A stretch of 41,224 bases of DNA from contig JANBPT010000362.1 of NCBI GenBank assembly GCA_027575765.1, positions 1 through 41,224 of the forward strand, written 5' to 3'. The DNA comes from Tieghemiomyces parasiticus (Eukaryota > Kickxellomycota > Dimargaritomycetes > Dimargaritales > Dimargaritaceae). Under the pieces are notes generated by a model, which was not told the DNA's origin, made no database searches, and saw only the letters and a program-made list of their open reading frames with translations. Below are positions 30,423-40,125 of this stretch, piece after piece (position 1 is the first letter of the stretch; each line of letters begins with the position of its first letter). A program made the position numbers and the translations under genes.

Positions 30423-32018
30423 TTATAGCTGCAGCGGCTTAGCGAAAGCCCGGTGGTTCATACGGGGATCCCACTTAAGCGTTAACAGGTAAGTGACCAA
30501 CGACAAGATTCCGACAACGCTGAAGACCAAGGAAAAGTCTAGTGGGAACCGGCGGTCGTGGCCCAGGGACCAAGTCCAGAGCGAGCCGGCCAGGACGGGC
30601 CCGACGGTACGGGCTAAAGAGGCAGCACTATGAGCCACACTGTTGACCGTTCCTAGGTAGCGGCGGTCCGGCACGGAGTTGTTGGTAAGGATGTGGATAC
30701 TCGTAAAGTAGAGGACGCAGGACCATTCCTTGACGGCCAGCAGGACGAACATGACGGCCCAGGTCAGGGGCCGCAGGGAGCTGGAGGCCAGACTGTACTC
30801 GATTTTCCCCGAGTCTTCGAGTAGATGCAAGATGGGGAATAGCGGGATGATGACGGCCGCGAGAGCGACACCATACTGAAAACACCGCAGGCTGCCCCAG
30901 ATGCGCTGGGCTTTAGGATAGAGGTGCAGTTGGAGGTAGATCACTGAGACACCCGCAGCGGAAAGGGCAAACCCAATGGACTGGCTGGGCATGCTCAATC
31001 CGCCCAGCATGAAATCGGTGGCCGCCCAGACTGGAAACATCTGATCAAACATGACGGTGAGTAGGGCCACACCAAGCCCACCCACTGCACAACGAGTGGG
31101 ATCGCCTCGCAGAACACTGGATAGACTTAACGCTTGATGACTGGCTGCTTCAGCCGGCGGTAGGGCAGTAACGAAGGCGTCCTCAGATTCACCGTCAGTG
31201 CCGGATGTAATGGAAACGTTCGAGTCGTACAGGGCGGGGTGGACAGTCGGACTGGTGAGGGGCGCAGTTTCGTCGCAGGCCGGATGAAGGGTATCGGTAG
31301 ATAGTGAGGTTCGCAGTCTACTGACATCGGCATCGGCCGCGGACAGGTCCTGTCGTACCAACGTCTCCTGGAGGAATAGTAAATTTAAAGACCATGCCAC
31401 TACACTCAGTAGCGAGCAAAAGAGACAAGGGAGAAGGTATGGATACGTAAGAAAGAGGGTGCTCCCGCCGAATAGGCCGGGTAGGTTGTGCACAGGGTCC
31501 ACGAGTAAACCGCCGATGATGGGACCCACCACACTGCCGACGTTCCAGCAGAGCGGCAGAATGGAGAAACCCCTGGCCTGGTTGGTTTCGTCGGTGAGTT
31601 CGCCGAGGATGGTCTTGATGGTGCTCGAGTTGCCGTTAAGTGCACCCCAACACACACGGGATAGGATGGCCCAGGTCAACGAGGGACTCATCCCAAAGAG
31701 AACGGAGCACACGATGGAACCGAAAACACCGATCAATAGGACTGGCCGGCGGCCGATACGGTCGGAAGTTAGACCCCAGGCCAGGTTGGTACTGAGCTGG
31801 GCGACCGAGAAGGCGGCCGCCAGGAGGCCCACGTAGAATCCGGTACTGCGGCTGTCCCCAGAGAGGTCAAAGTCCCGCACCATAAAGTAGATGAACGGGA
31901 AGACGACCGACAAATGGATAGGTTCCGTGATAGCGACGAAGGCCAGGAGCAGGACTTGACGCCACGGGAGAGGCGTTTCGGGTTGGCTAGCAGCGAGCCT
32001 AGGGGCGGATGGAGGCAT
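30423..32018 (-). CDS. major facilitator superfamily transporter (DHA1 / ZIFL-like)
   Basis: Single exon, 531 residues, with about twelve hydrophobic segments in two groups separated by a polar loop (about 225-310). This is the usual layout of a 12-helix major facilitator in the plasma or vacuolar membrane. The family's motif A follows helix 2 as WGLTSDRIGRRP (about 81-92). RVCWGALNGN and GFSILPLCWNVGSVVGPIIGG fit helices 4 and 5, the latter the antiporter-type motif C region of DHA1 transporters. The group includes fungal multidrug and zinc-induced-facilitator-like carriers, usually proton-coupled; the substrate is unknown. The ATG at 32018 gives a short polar N-terminus before the first helix. 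The sense strand upstream is C-rich. Confidence 0.88.
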   Translation of the reverse strand: MPPSAPRLAASQPETPLPWRQVLLLAFVAITEPIHLSVVFPFIYFMVRDFDLSGDSRSTGFYVGLLAAAFSVAQLSTNLAWGLTSDRIGRRPVLLIGVFGSIVCSVLFGMSPSLTWAILSRVCWGALNGNSSTIKTILGELTDETNQARGFSILPLCWNVGSVVGPIIGGLLVDPVHNLPGLFGGSTLFLTYPYLLPCLFCSLLSVVAWSLNLLFLQETLVRQDLSAADADVSRLRTSLSTDTLHPACDETAPLTSPTVHPALYDSNVSITSGTDGESEDAFVTALPPAEAASHQALSLSSVLRGDPTRCAVGGLGVALLTVMFDQMFPVWAATDFMLGGLSMPSQSIGFALSAAGVSVIYLQLHLYPKAQRIWGSLRCFQYGVALAAVIIPLFPILHLLEDSGKIEYSLASSSLRPLTWAVMFVLLAVKEWSCVLYFTSIHILTNNSVPDRRYLGTVNSVAHSAASLARTVGPVLAGSLWTWSLGHDRRFPLDFSLVFSVVGILSLVTYLLTLKWDPRMNHRAFAKPLQL

Positions 32019-33203
32019 GGCGTGGCGTTGTCAGAGTCTAGGTTACGAGAGTACTGGGGGAGGGCAGTAAGGGTGGTGGGGGAGGCGAAGTGGGGACGGT
32101 AAGAAACGACAAACTTGGCGTTCGAGAAGGTATAGTGGACGAGGAAGGTATCTAAAATGGCCGAAGGTAAGTCACGTAGGCAGGAAAGGAGAGGGGGGCA
32201 AAACGACAAAGGAAGCCTATGTAGTTGCACATTGGTACCGCAGCTGCCATCCGGGGGTGCGGATGGTCTATATAAAGTAAGGGAAGCGCGGTGAAAATTT
32301 TACGATTGGCTCTCCCCGCTGCCTCCGAGGATAGGCGAATCATTAGGCAGCCACGCTGCCAGGGGGCTGCACCGAATGGTCAGCGTGTTAGAAGTGCATG
32401 ACTCACCGTATACCATGAATACACCTGTGAAACGTAGTGAGGAATGAGTGACTGTTCCGCAGTAGCCCCTTAGGTTAAGAGTAGGGAGATATGTGGGACG
32501 TAGCGGGTAAAGAGACCGAAGCCACACGTCTCGAGGTGTGTGAAGACACGACGTGCCTGCACCAGGACTGCGTAATGGGACGGGGCCGCTTCCAATACCA
32601 CAATGATATTATTCAGTCTTGCATATCTATGGGTGCTGGCCGATGATGAAATGAATATCCAGCTGCAGCAGGAGTTCGGGGGGGGGCGGCCGGGAGTAAC
32701 CCATTGGCCTCGGAAGCAATGGTCCTGGGCTAGATGCACAGAATGAACCAAGGCAGCATGAATGAGCGACATGCCGAACCCCCCACTGATCGCCACGAGG
32801 ACCCACTCAGTCGGCGCGTATTACCTTCTGCAGCTTGCACCCCTTTTGGAGTTGCGGAATCACAGTCCATGGCTCGGATTCGGATAGATGTTACTTGCCG
32901 AGTTCAGACTCATGGGGGGCTCAGTGATTGGCGGCACTCCTACCAAGGGAATAAGCAATAAAAAACGTCGTGCAGTGTTGAGAGGCTGGCAGGAGGGTCT
33001 CCTCCCCTGTGCTCTAGTATTTCAACACGGAGTCCACACATTATACTGCTGGGTAGAAACCGCAATCTCGATAAAGGGCTTCCACCTCTCCAATACGCTA
33101 CAAGGCGTGCCCATGACACACGCTGACCGGGACAGCACTGTGAGTTATTTAGCTACATGTAAAAGCGAGAAGTCGGTAATAAGTCCAAGGCGCCGCCCCA
33201 GAG
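32019..33203. other. intergenic region
   Basis: This 1.2-kb spacer lies between the transporter start and the Dicer stop. TATATAAAG occurs at 32269-32277 in plus orientation, or TTTATATA on the minus strand about 250 bases upstream of the transporter ATG. A G9 run is at 32678-32686. The frames at 32470-33364 are short and lack family features. Confidence 0.5.
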
Positions 33204-36200
33204 CTAGCACACCTCACCAGACTCCCACGCCTGGCAGTCACAACACCGTACCAAATCATCCTGGTTCTTACGTAGCTCAGCCAGGTACCGCATGGCAGCC
33301 AATTGGCGGGCGCGGTGAAACGAGAAATTCTGGGCGCTGTGCACCGGCCGCCCGTGGATCATGATGGTACACTCGGCCCAATCGCCCGCCCCCCGGACAT
33401 CCCCACCGCCTTCCAACTCCGTCTCGGCTTGCTCGTCTAACCCAGTCTTCCGTGCCTGTTCGATGGCCGGGTTGGTGGTGTCCACATAACACTCAATGTT
33501 AAACTTGGAACATCCAGCGTCGTGGATAAACTTGACAAGTTTGGTCGCCGCATGGATGTACACAAGGTTGGGGGTGATAAACCGGTCGTGGGCGGGTCGG
33601 AGCCACCGGTTGTAGAGGGCCTCGATGGGGGCGAGTTCCATGTGGGCATCCATGAACACGGCGCCAAACAGAGCCTCAACCACGTCGCCCAAGATCTTGG
33701 GCGGTTGAACGGCAAACCAGTAGTCAAATCGCCCCTCCATCGACATCGAAGGTAGCGAAGGTCCGGTGGCGAATTGATCCGATGGCCCATCTTGTAGCAC
33801 GGGGGCAAAGGTGGTGTCGCCCGATCGGGTGGGAAGTGGCGGCGATTCGACACCATCTATATCCATACTGGTCGCGTCCCCCAGTGTGTCCGTTTGATCT
33901 CCCGAGTCAACTTGCATCCCGTTCAACCCAACGGCGGCAAGTTGCGCAACCTTGGGTGACGTCACACCCTTCTCCCCCTCGTCCTCCTCATTACCCATTA
34001 GCTGGTCGCGGTGTATCACATACTCGGTGATGGCCTGACCCAGGAACGGCGAGAAATGTACCACGTGGCGGTGCAGCCCAGCCGCGTGGCACAGCATGGC
34101 CAAAAAGTTATTGTTGACCGAAGCCACGCGTAGGTTGGTGAGGAGCTGCGGGCTGGCCTGAGGGAACCGATGGTAGAGGTATTGCACAGAAAAGAAGTCA
34201 ATGAGGGCGTCCCCAATGTACTCGAGTCGTTCATAGCTCCCGCCGTCGCTTTTGCTACTGGCGTCCGCTGCACTGCCGTGGGTGAGCGCCTGGTCAATTA
34301 GGCTGCGGTCGCGGAAGCGGTACCCGAGGACGCGCTCCACCGCCGCGTGATCCACGGTCTTGGCCACAGATACACCCGCGAAGGGGCCCGACAGCGCCGC
34401 ACTATCCCTGGTCGAGGCGAGTCCGGGGTTCGACGCCGTAGACAGGGATGCGCAGGTCTCACCCATCGTGATGGGAAGCCCCACGCGGGCTGCGGCCAGG
34501 CGTTCCTGGCAGGCCTCGAGTTCACGCCGATAGGTCGGATAGAAGTCTTCCCACCGGGTGATTCCGCCGAGGGGCAACCCCAGTTGGCGGATACAGTGGA
34601 GACCGGCCTCGAAACCTTCACTCAGGTAGCATGCGGCCAGGCTGGCCTCAATCAGGTCGGCTAGGGTCTTGTTAGAGTAGACCTTGCGGTGGGCCGCGAC
34701 CTGGCGGGCCTGGGGCTTCTCGAGCTGCTCGGCCGACACGAAGCCCGGCGGGCGCCACCGGCGCGGGGCGAAGGCCGTGTCGGTCAGATAATCCTGGAGA
34801 CCCGCCTGGCGGGCGTACTTGAACAGGCGGGTGTTGTTCACCAAGACGTATCGGAACCCCGTGAGCTGGCCCTCGTGGGCGATGGGATGGTACACGAAGG
34901 CTACCAGACTGCCAAGCAATTTGAGGGTCACGTCGCCCAGGTACTCGAGGCGTTCGTAGTTAACGAGCGTGTTCGGTACAGCGGACGGGAGGGTGGTTAC
35001 GCGAACCAGGTAGTCGAGGCGCGCTCGCAGTTGGAACGTCGCGCGCAGCCGGGCGGCCCGGAGGATGCTCTCTAGGCTGTACAGAACGGTCGGGAGAAGT
35101 AGCGCCGAACGGTGGGTCCGAGCGCTCAGCGGGTGCTTGGCGCAAAGGAGGGGAATCAGGTGTCGGGGTCCCACAGTGGTGTTATCCGAGGTGACTGCGG
35201 CTGCCTTGTCCTTTTCGTTGTCCGCCTCGCCGCTCCTCCCTCTCTCCTCCGGGTATCCATCGACATCGGCGGCGTTAATCTCTCGAGGCGGGGCGGGTAG
35301 GTAACTCCGGCGGTCCGGCGTGGGCCGGATTTGTAGCAGAAGCAGCGACGCGGCCCGCTCCACGATCAGCTCGCGTTTAGCCTCGTCGAGTCCGCGGTGC
35401 CACCGGTAATAGTCCAGGTAACTGCTGAAGGCGGTATCGGGCACGTCGGCGGTTTCCTCCGGCGGAATGGGGGAGAATGGATGGAGATCCGTCCGAATGC
35501 GGTCGACGTAGAGGCACACGTTGGCACGGGCCTGGTCCACAATGACCAGGTCGGGGTCGGATCGAGCGGTGCCATCGGGGTTGATATAGTCCTCGGGGGC
35601 GAGGTCCACAGTATCGTGGGCGATTAAGTTGACCAGTTCCGCACCCGGAACGTATTGGGCGATCCAGCGGTTCAGGTCAAAGGGCTCGGTAGGAGCGTGG
35701 CCTTGGCTGGGTGGGGTTGGCGGCACAGTGTGTAGCGGGGCGAGCAGGTAAGGTGGGGATCCGGCAGGGCAAACGTAGCGACGACGTGATAGGGTCGAGA
35801 AAAGGCGTAGGGTGAAATTGGTGAGCAGGTCATACTGGCTACTAGTGAGCGTCAGGCCGCGAGGGTCGCAAGGATAGGGCCGGACGGTGACCTGAGGGAT
35901 GAGTGGATGGTTCAGCGGTAGGGCAGGCATATCGATGGGCAACGGGACGCGGGTCAGAAGCAGCCACGAGTGGTAGGTCGAGCCTGCACCGGTCGTGGGC
36001 ATTGCTAGGACGTTAGGATACCAGGTCGTCTCGGACTCAGGCCCGATGCCGGTATCGGTCCCGTCGGTCGATCCGGGGTTGTTGGCTGGTGTGTCGGCGG
36101 TGGTAGCGGGGCGCCACACCCGGTCAGCATCCGTCACATATTCGTGGCGTACGTTAAAGTCTTTGCGCAGACCATCCTCCTCGCGCTCAAACTCTGCCAG

Positions 36201-38279
36201 GTGGGCATCGTTCTCCGCGACGACGGCGGCCTGGGCCGGGTTGCTGACGGTGTACTTCACCGCACCCTCGATGCCACAACGACGACGTCGCATGCTAAAG
36301 ACCGGTCGTAGATAGTCTGTCAGAGCACCGGCCTGGTGAAGCAGCAGACACGCGTAGATGGCAGCCGACCGCTTCGCCTTGGCTTTGGACCGCATGGTGT
36401 GGCCCGTCACCTGGTGCACTGGGGCACTGGCCGGGAGGCGAATGTGGGCGCGAAACCCGTCCAGTTCCTCCATGATAGCCACCGTCGGCATCGGTAGGTA
36501 AAAGTCGTCGCTGGGCAGCGTGGCACAGTACTGAAACAGCAACGACACGGCCGAGGCCAGCGTCACCGTGGCCCCCGTCGACGGTACGCAGTAGCGCTGG
36601 GTCATGGCCCCGGCCTCACCGTCCATGTCGTCGCCGTTATCGTTGACGAAATCGGAATGATCGGCACCGGTCCGCGGGCCACTGCGGTCGGTTGTCTCAC
36701 GTCCCGAAGCCTTCAGGCACCACTCCCGCATATCAACCTCGGCCTGAGCAAACCGCTCCACAATTCCTTCCTGGGCCGCGTTCCCGCGCTCCACCATTAC
36801 TACGAATAAAGAATTGGGGTGTCGGGCGCGGCCGCGGGACTGGATGTACTCAATTACGGTGTTGAACAGGTTAAACCGAATCACCACGTTGCAGGCCCGG
36901 ATGTCCAGTCCTTCCTCACCCACCTGGGTGGCTACCAAGAGGTTGCAGACCCGGGTGTGGAAGTCATGGATTGTACGTTGCATTTTGACTAGCGAATTAG
37001 TCACATCGGCAGGGCTCTGGGATGACCGCCGGCCCACTAGGAGGGCTGGGCGCACGAATGCCAGCGTCGGGAGGCTGGCGATTAGGCGGCGCAGAAGGTA
37101 GGCTGAGAGCCGCCGGGCGACAAATACGATGGCGCAAAGCTGCTCGGCCTTAGACGCGAACATCTCTAGGGCAGCAACGAGGCGCTGCACTTTGGGCGAG
37201 CCCAGCCCCGGTTCGGCCACCAGGTCGGGGATCTGGTTATCTAGGCTGTGGAGGGTGACCAAACGGGCCAGTTCGGCCCGGGTGGCGGAGCTGAGCCGTT
37301 CGGTGCGGGCCATGCGCCGGCCCTCGAACAGCTCCTGACGCTTGGCGGCTGAGCTGCTGGCAAGTAGACGCCAGTAGGCGTCGACGCACCAGGGGCCCAA
37401 CTCGGCGGCGACTCGTTCCGCCTCCTTCAGCGCGTCCTGAAGGACCTCGCTCTCGCCGTCGAGGGTCTCCCTTACCGCCCGGGTTAGAGCCGTACTGGGT
37501 ACCGAGGTAACAGGTACAGGGTCGTAGTACAGCTTGATTTCTTTGGGCTTATTCAGGAGCCGACTCTCTAGACCGGCCTCCACAGTAAAAATTTGGCTGT
37601 CGAGGTTGGTCTCCAGCGACTGGGCGCAGAGCTCGATAGTACTCTGGAGACAGAGCGGCGAGGCGGTGAGGCCGAGGATGCGCGGGCGGTGCGTGGGGGA
37701 TAATCGGTCGTAAAATTCGCGCATGATGCAGTTGTACGGGTGTCCCTTACGCGTGTGGTGACATTCATCCATGACGAGCACGTTGAACTGCTCCAGGTCC
37801 ATGTAGCTGCGTCGCAGGGCGTCCAGAAACACCTGGGCCGTCATGACTAAGACGTCGTACTTTGTCAAGACGGTCTGCCACTGTTCGGCCGCCCAGCTGT
37901 CGACCCCCAGGGCGCCGTAAAACTTTCCGACGCGCAAGTTCAGCTGGGATTCAATGGCGTTAGCCTGCTGGAAGACCAGCGGCACCAAGTTGACCAGGAA
38001 CAGGGCAAGACGGCGGGGAGGCGGAGTCCGGCCGGGGTCGTCCGAAGCGGGCCGGTTGTTTTGGCGCTGGATCTCCTTGGTCGCATAGTACTGAATGAGC
38101 TTGATAGCCACGAAGGTCTTTCCGCCCCCCGTGTCCAGAACCACGATGGTGTTCCGCAGCAGAGCGGACTGGTACAGGTCCAACTGGTACTGGTAGGCTT
38201 TCAACTTGCCGTCATCGCCGTTCGAGAGTGGCCAACTGGAAGCTGGGAGCTCGGCAGGGGAATTACCGCTGTCGCCCAT
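33204..38279 (-). CDS. DCL: Dicer-like ribonuclease III
   Basis: Single exon, 1691 residues. Dicer cuts double-stranded RNA into small RNAs for RNA silencing. Domains in order: DExH helicase with QLDLYQSALLRNTIVVLDTG, GGGKTF (51-56), DECHH (171-175) and GLTASP; helicase C-terminal part with QVGEEGLDIR and QSRGRARH (about 448-490); Dicer dimerisation domain (about 575-660); a long region where a PAZ/platform would lie but where I see no clear PAZ; RNase IIIa (about 1100-1215) with Glu1112, Asp1116, Asp1208, Glu1211; RNase IIIb (about 1315-1560) with Glu1353, Asp1357, Asp1532, Glu1535; and a C-terminal stretch like a degenerate dsRNA-binding domain. Both nuclease sites are complete, so the enzyme should be active. 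RNase IIIb is split by an insertion of about 95 acidic and Ser/Thr-rich residues (1420-1515). The ATG at 38279 is well placed before the helicase. Confidence 0.95.
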   Translation of the reverse strand: MGDSGNSPAELPASSWPLSNGDDGKLKAYQYQLDLYQSALLRNTIVVLDTGGGKTFVAIKLIQYYATKEIQRQNNRPASDDPGRTPPPRRLALFLVNLVPLVFQQANAIESQLNLRVGKFYGALGVDSWAAEQWQTVLTKYDVLVMTAQVFLDALRRSYMDLEQFNVLVMDECHHTRKGHPYNCIMREFYDRLSPTHRPRILGLTASPLCLQSTIELCAQSLETNLDSQIFTVEAGLESRLLNKPKEIKLYYDPVPVTSVPSTALTRAVRETLDGESEVLQDALKEAERVAAELGPWCVDAYWRLLASSSAAKRQELFEGRRMARTERLSSATRAELARLVTLHSLDNQIPDLVAEPGLGSPKVQRLVAALEMFASKAEQLCAIVFVARRLSAYLLRRLIASLPTLAFVRPALLVGRRSSQSPADVTNSLVKMQRTIHDFHTRVCNLLVATQVGEEGLDIRACNVVIRFNLFNTVIEYIQSRGRARHPNSLFVVMVERGNAAQEGIVERFAQAEVDMREWCLKASGRETTDRSGPRTGADHSDFVNDNGDDMDGEAGAMTQRYCVPSTGATVTLASAVSLLFQYCATLPSDDFYLPMPTVAIMEELDGFRAHIRLPASAPVHQVTGHTMRSKAKAKRSAAIYACLLLHQAGALTDYLRPVFSMRRRRCGIEGAVKYTVSNPAQAAVVAENDAHLAEFEREEDGLRKDFNVRHEYVTDADRVWRPATTADTPANNPGSTDGTDTGIGPESETTWYPNVLAMPTTGAGSTYHSWLLLTRVPLPIDMPALPLNHPLIPQVTVRPYPCDPRGLTLTSSQYDLLTNFTLRLFSTLSRRRYVCPAGSPPYLLAPLHTVPPTPPSQGHAPTEPFDLNRWIAQYVPGAELVNLIAHDTVDLAPEDYINPDGTARSDPDLVIVDQARANVCLYVDRIRTDLHPFSPIPPEETADVPDTAFSSYLDYYRWHRGLDEAKRELIVERAASLLLLQIRPTPDRRSYLPAPPREINAADVDGYPEERGRSGEADNEKDKAAAVTSDNTTVGPRHLIPLLCAKHPLSARTHRSALLLPTVLYSLESILRAARLRATFQLRARLDYLVRVTTLPSAVPNTLVNYERLEYLGDVTLKLLGSLVAFVYHPIAHEGQLTGFRYVLVNNTRLFKYARQAGLQDYLTDTAFAPRRWRPPGFVSAEQLEKPQARQVAAHRKVYSNKTLADLIEASLAACYLSEGFEAGLHCIRQLGLPLGGITRWEDFYPTYRRELEACQERLAAARVGLPITMGETCASLSTASNPGLASTRDSAALSGPFAGVSVAKTVDHAAVERVLGYRFRDRSLIDQALTHGSAADASSKSDGGSYERLEYIGDALIDFFSVQYLYHRFPQASPQLLTNLRVASVNNNFLAMLCHAAGLHRHVVHFSPFLGQAITEYVIHRDQLMGNEEDEGEKGVTSPKVAQLAAVGLNGMQVDSGDQTDTLGDATSMDIDGVESPPLPTRSGDTTFAPVLQDGPSDQFATGPSLPSMSMEGRFDYWFAVQPPKILGDVVEALFGAVFMDAHMELAPIEALYNRWLRPAHDRFITPNLVYIHAATKLVKFIHDAGCSKFNIECYVDTTNPAIEQARKTGLDEQAETELEGGGDVRGAGDWAECTIMIHGRPVHSAQNFSFHRARQLAAMRYLAELRKNQDDLVRCCDCQAWESGEVC

Positions 38280-39468
38280 GGCTGCTGCGCGTAATAGGAA
38301 AAAATAAACAAACGGGCAGGTGCCAATGTGGTAGAGCGTGAGGCTCCGGAGATGCGAACGTGAAGCTGGGTCAGATAATCTCTTTTAGCTGTCAGAACGG
38401 TTACTGCTAACGATAGCAACTGGAAAGGGCGGGAGGGGGGGGGGTGATAATCTGATGGGCCATACAAATTGCCTATAGGGGGGGGGAGTATAATAGTTGC
38501 GTGGGAGGTCTCGAGAATCAGGCGGAGAGCAAGGCTTTAAGTGTATAGGCCCCGACATGGCCAGTAAATATTTAAGCTTGCATTGAGGCGTCAACCTAGA
38601 GTGTAAAACTGTATGCCGACGCCTCCACAATAGCGAATTGGCCGCGCTTCGACGTGGACTAGAGTAATTTTGTTTGGGAGAGAGAAGGGGGGGGGTGCTA
38701 GGCCTTCCTGTCCACCTGTATTGACCAGCCCTTCACTTTATCAAGCGGACATGGCGATAAGGACAGCCCCGATGCGAATAAGGGAATCTGTCGTATGTAC
38801 CATGAAGCTTTTGCCGGTTAAAGTTTGCGAAAATCACGAGGATGACGATGGGCCATCCAGCCCAGCCTTCCAGATGTAATGGAGGCAGCAGGAGGCCGTC
38901 GGATGGGGCGCTGCGAGGCAGGCGCGAGCCCACTTCCACCCTCTGCTGACCACGGAACCCATCAAAATATTGACAGGTCATGGCTGAGGATCGGCCAAGG
39001 GTAGGTGGCCTGGTAAGTACGGTACGGGAACCGAAAGCAGGCGGGCTTGCAGCGATTGTCAGTGGCTTGGAAGTGGAAGGGGGCGATTCCAGTTTTCGTG
39101 CAAGTCGCTAGCGCACCCAATAATCTTCGTTGACAGTCCCTTGGCCCGGGCCCTGCCAGTCGATTATATTCCTTTCGCGATGACCTCTAAAGCTGCTGAT
39201 ATGATTAGGGCGACCGTGGCAGACTCCGCCACGCCATCTGGCTGGTTAGTCAATGTGTCATAGCTGCATCACCGCCAGTCCCCAAACTGCCAGGTCCGAC
39301 CCCAGCACTCTCCACTGAATAGTTATAGAGCTTGTTGCTTATTAAGTATTCCGTTAATCGGCCCATTCGAACAGCCCTAAATATAGAACGCCTAACACAC
39401 CGGTAGGTCAAGCGTGCCAAACATGGGACACACACGTGATGGTTGCAGATAAGCGACAGCCCTCACGT
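38280..39468. other. intergenic region, Dicer upstream
   Basis: G runs of 10, 9 and 9 on the plus strand at 38435-38444, 38478-38486 and 38687-38695 lie 155-415 bases upstream of the Dicer ATG, so they are C-rich on the Dicer sense strand. An AAATATTTAA stretch near 38566-38576 may be a TATA-like element. No gene is seen. Confidence 0.45.
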
Positions 39469-40125
39469 TCAGCCCCCAGCCTGGAGGGCCTCGACGGTAT
39501 CGATGGCCGAGGCGATGAGAAAGTCTGTGAAGCCTAGGGGCCATGCCTCGGGGTCGGGTCGCACGGTGACCTTGCCAAACCCGCGCCGCCAGAACGAATG
39601 ATCGACGGTGGCTACCATGGCCCCGTCACGGACCCGAATGCAGTCACAGTCGAACCCCAGGCGGCCGCGTCGTCGCCACAGGAAAGCCTCCTCGGCGTAC
39701 GTGAAGCGGTACTCGGTGGAGCCAAAACCCGCGCGATCCACCAGGGCCACGCGGATGAAATATTCCGGGCTGACCAGTTCCCGTCGGCTCGCCGTCGCGG
39801 AGGCGGACGTGCCACCCCGGGCGGGTTGCCACAGGACTGAGCCCGTGACATGGTCAACCAGCCGGCGCGAGCTCGTGAGACCGAGCTTACCGCTGGGCCG
39901 GCGGTACCGCACCTGCCGGTGCTCGTCGATGACGTGTAGCTCGTTGCCCAGGAGGGACGGTTTCGTGACGGTGTACGTGTGTGGGGACAGAACGGTGGCT
40001 GGCGCCCAGGGTAAGCCCAGGGTAGAGTCGGGAAAAGGGAATAAAAGGTGGTAAGGACGGTGAGGGTATGGGGTTAGGGCATGTAGCATGGTCCTGAAAG
40101 CCCTAATATATCCCGAGCAGGTCAT
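39469..40125 (-). CDS. tubby C-terminal-like domain protein
   Basis: Single exon, 218 residues from the ATG at 40125. The start may instead be the second ATG at 40089 (206 residues), because TTTAAAAAG, a possible TATA box, is only about 10 bases before the first. From about residue 50 the protein follows the tubby-like/LURP-one barrel pattern: YTVTKPSLLGNELHVID, a charged turn, EYFIRVALVDRAGFGSTEYRF, YAEEAFLWRRRGRLGFDCDC, VRDGAMVATVDHSFWRRGFG, KVTVRPD and a closing hydrophobic helix, FTDFLIASAIDTVEAL. That final helix and the FLWRRR-to-cysteine spacing are characteristic of the fungal members. No catalytic residues are known. It is a distant relative of the protein at 17985-18884. The family assignment is from overall pattern. 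Confidence 0.65.
   Translation of the reverse strand: MTCSGYIRAFRTMLHALTPYPHRPYHLLFPFPDSTLGLPWAPATVLSPHTYTVTKPSLLGNELHVIDEHRQVRYRRPSGKLGLTSSRRLVDHVTGSVLWQPARGGTSASATASRRELVSPEYFIRVALVDRAGFGSTEYRFTYAEEAFLWRRRGRLGFDCDCIRVRDGAMVATVDHSFWRRGFGKVTVRPDPEAWPLGFTDFLIASAIDTVEALQAGG

Noticed and set aside
32888..33364. Plus-strand open frame overlapping the Dicer 3' end
   Set aside because: It is antisense to the Dicer coding region for much of its length and has no family features.
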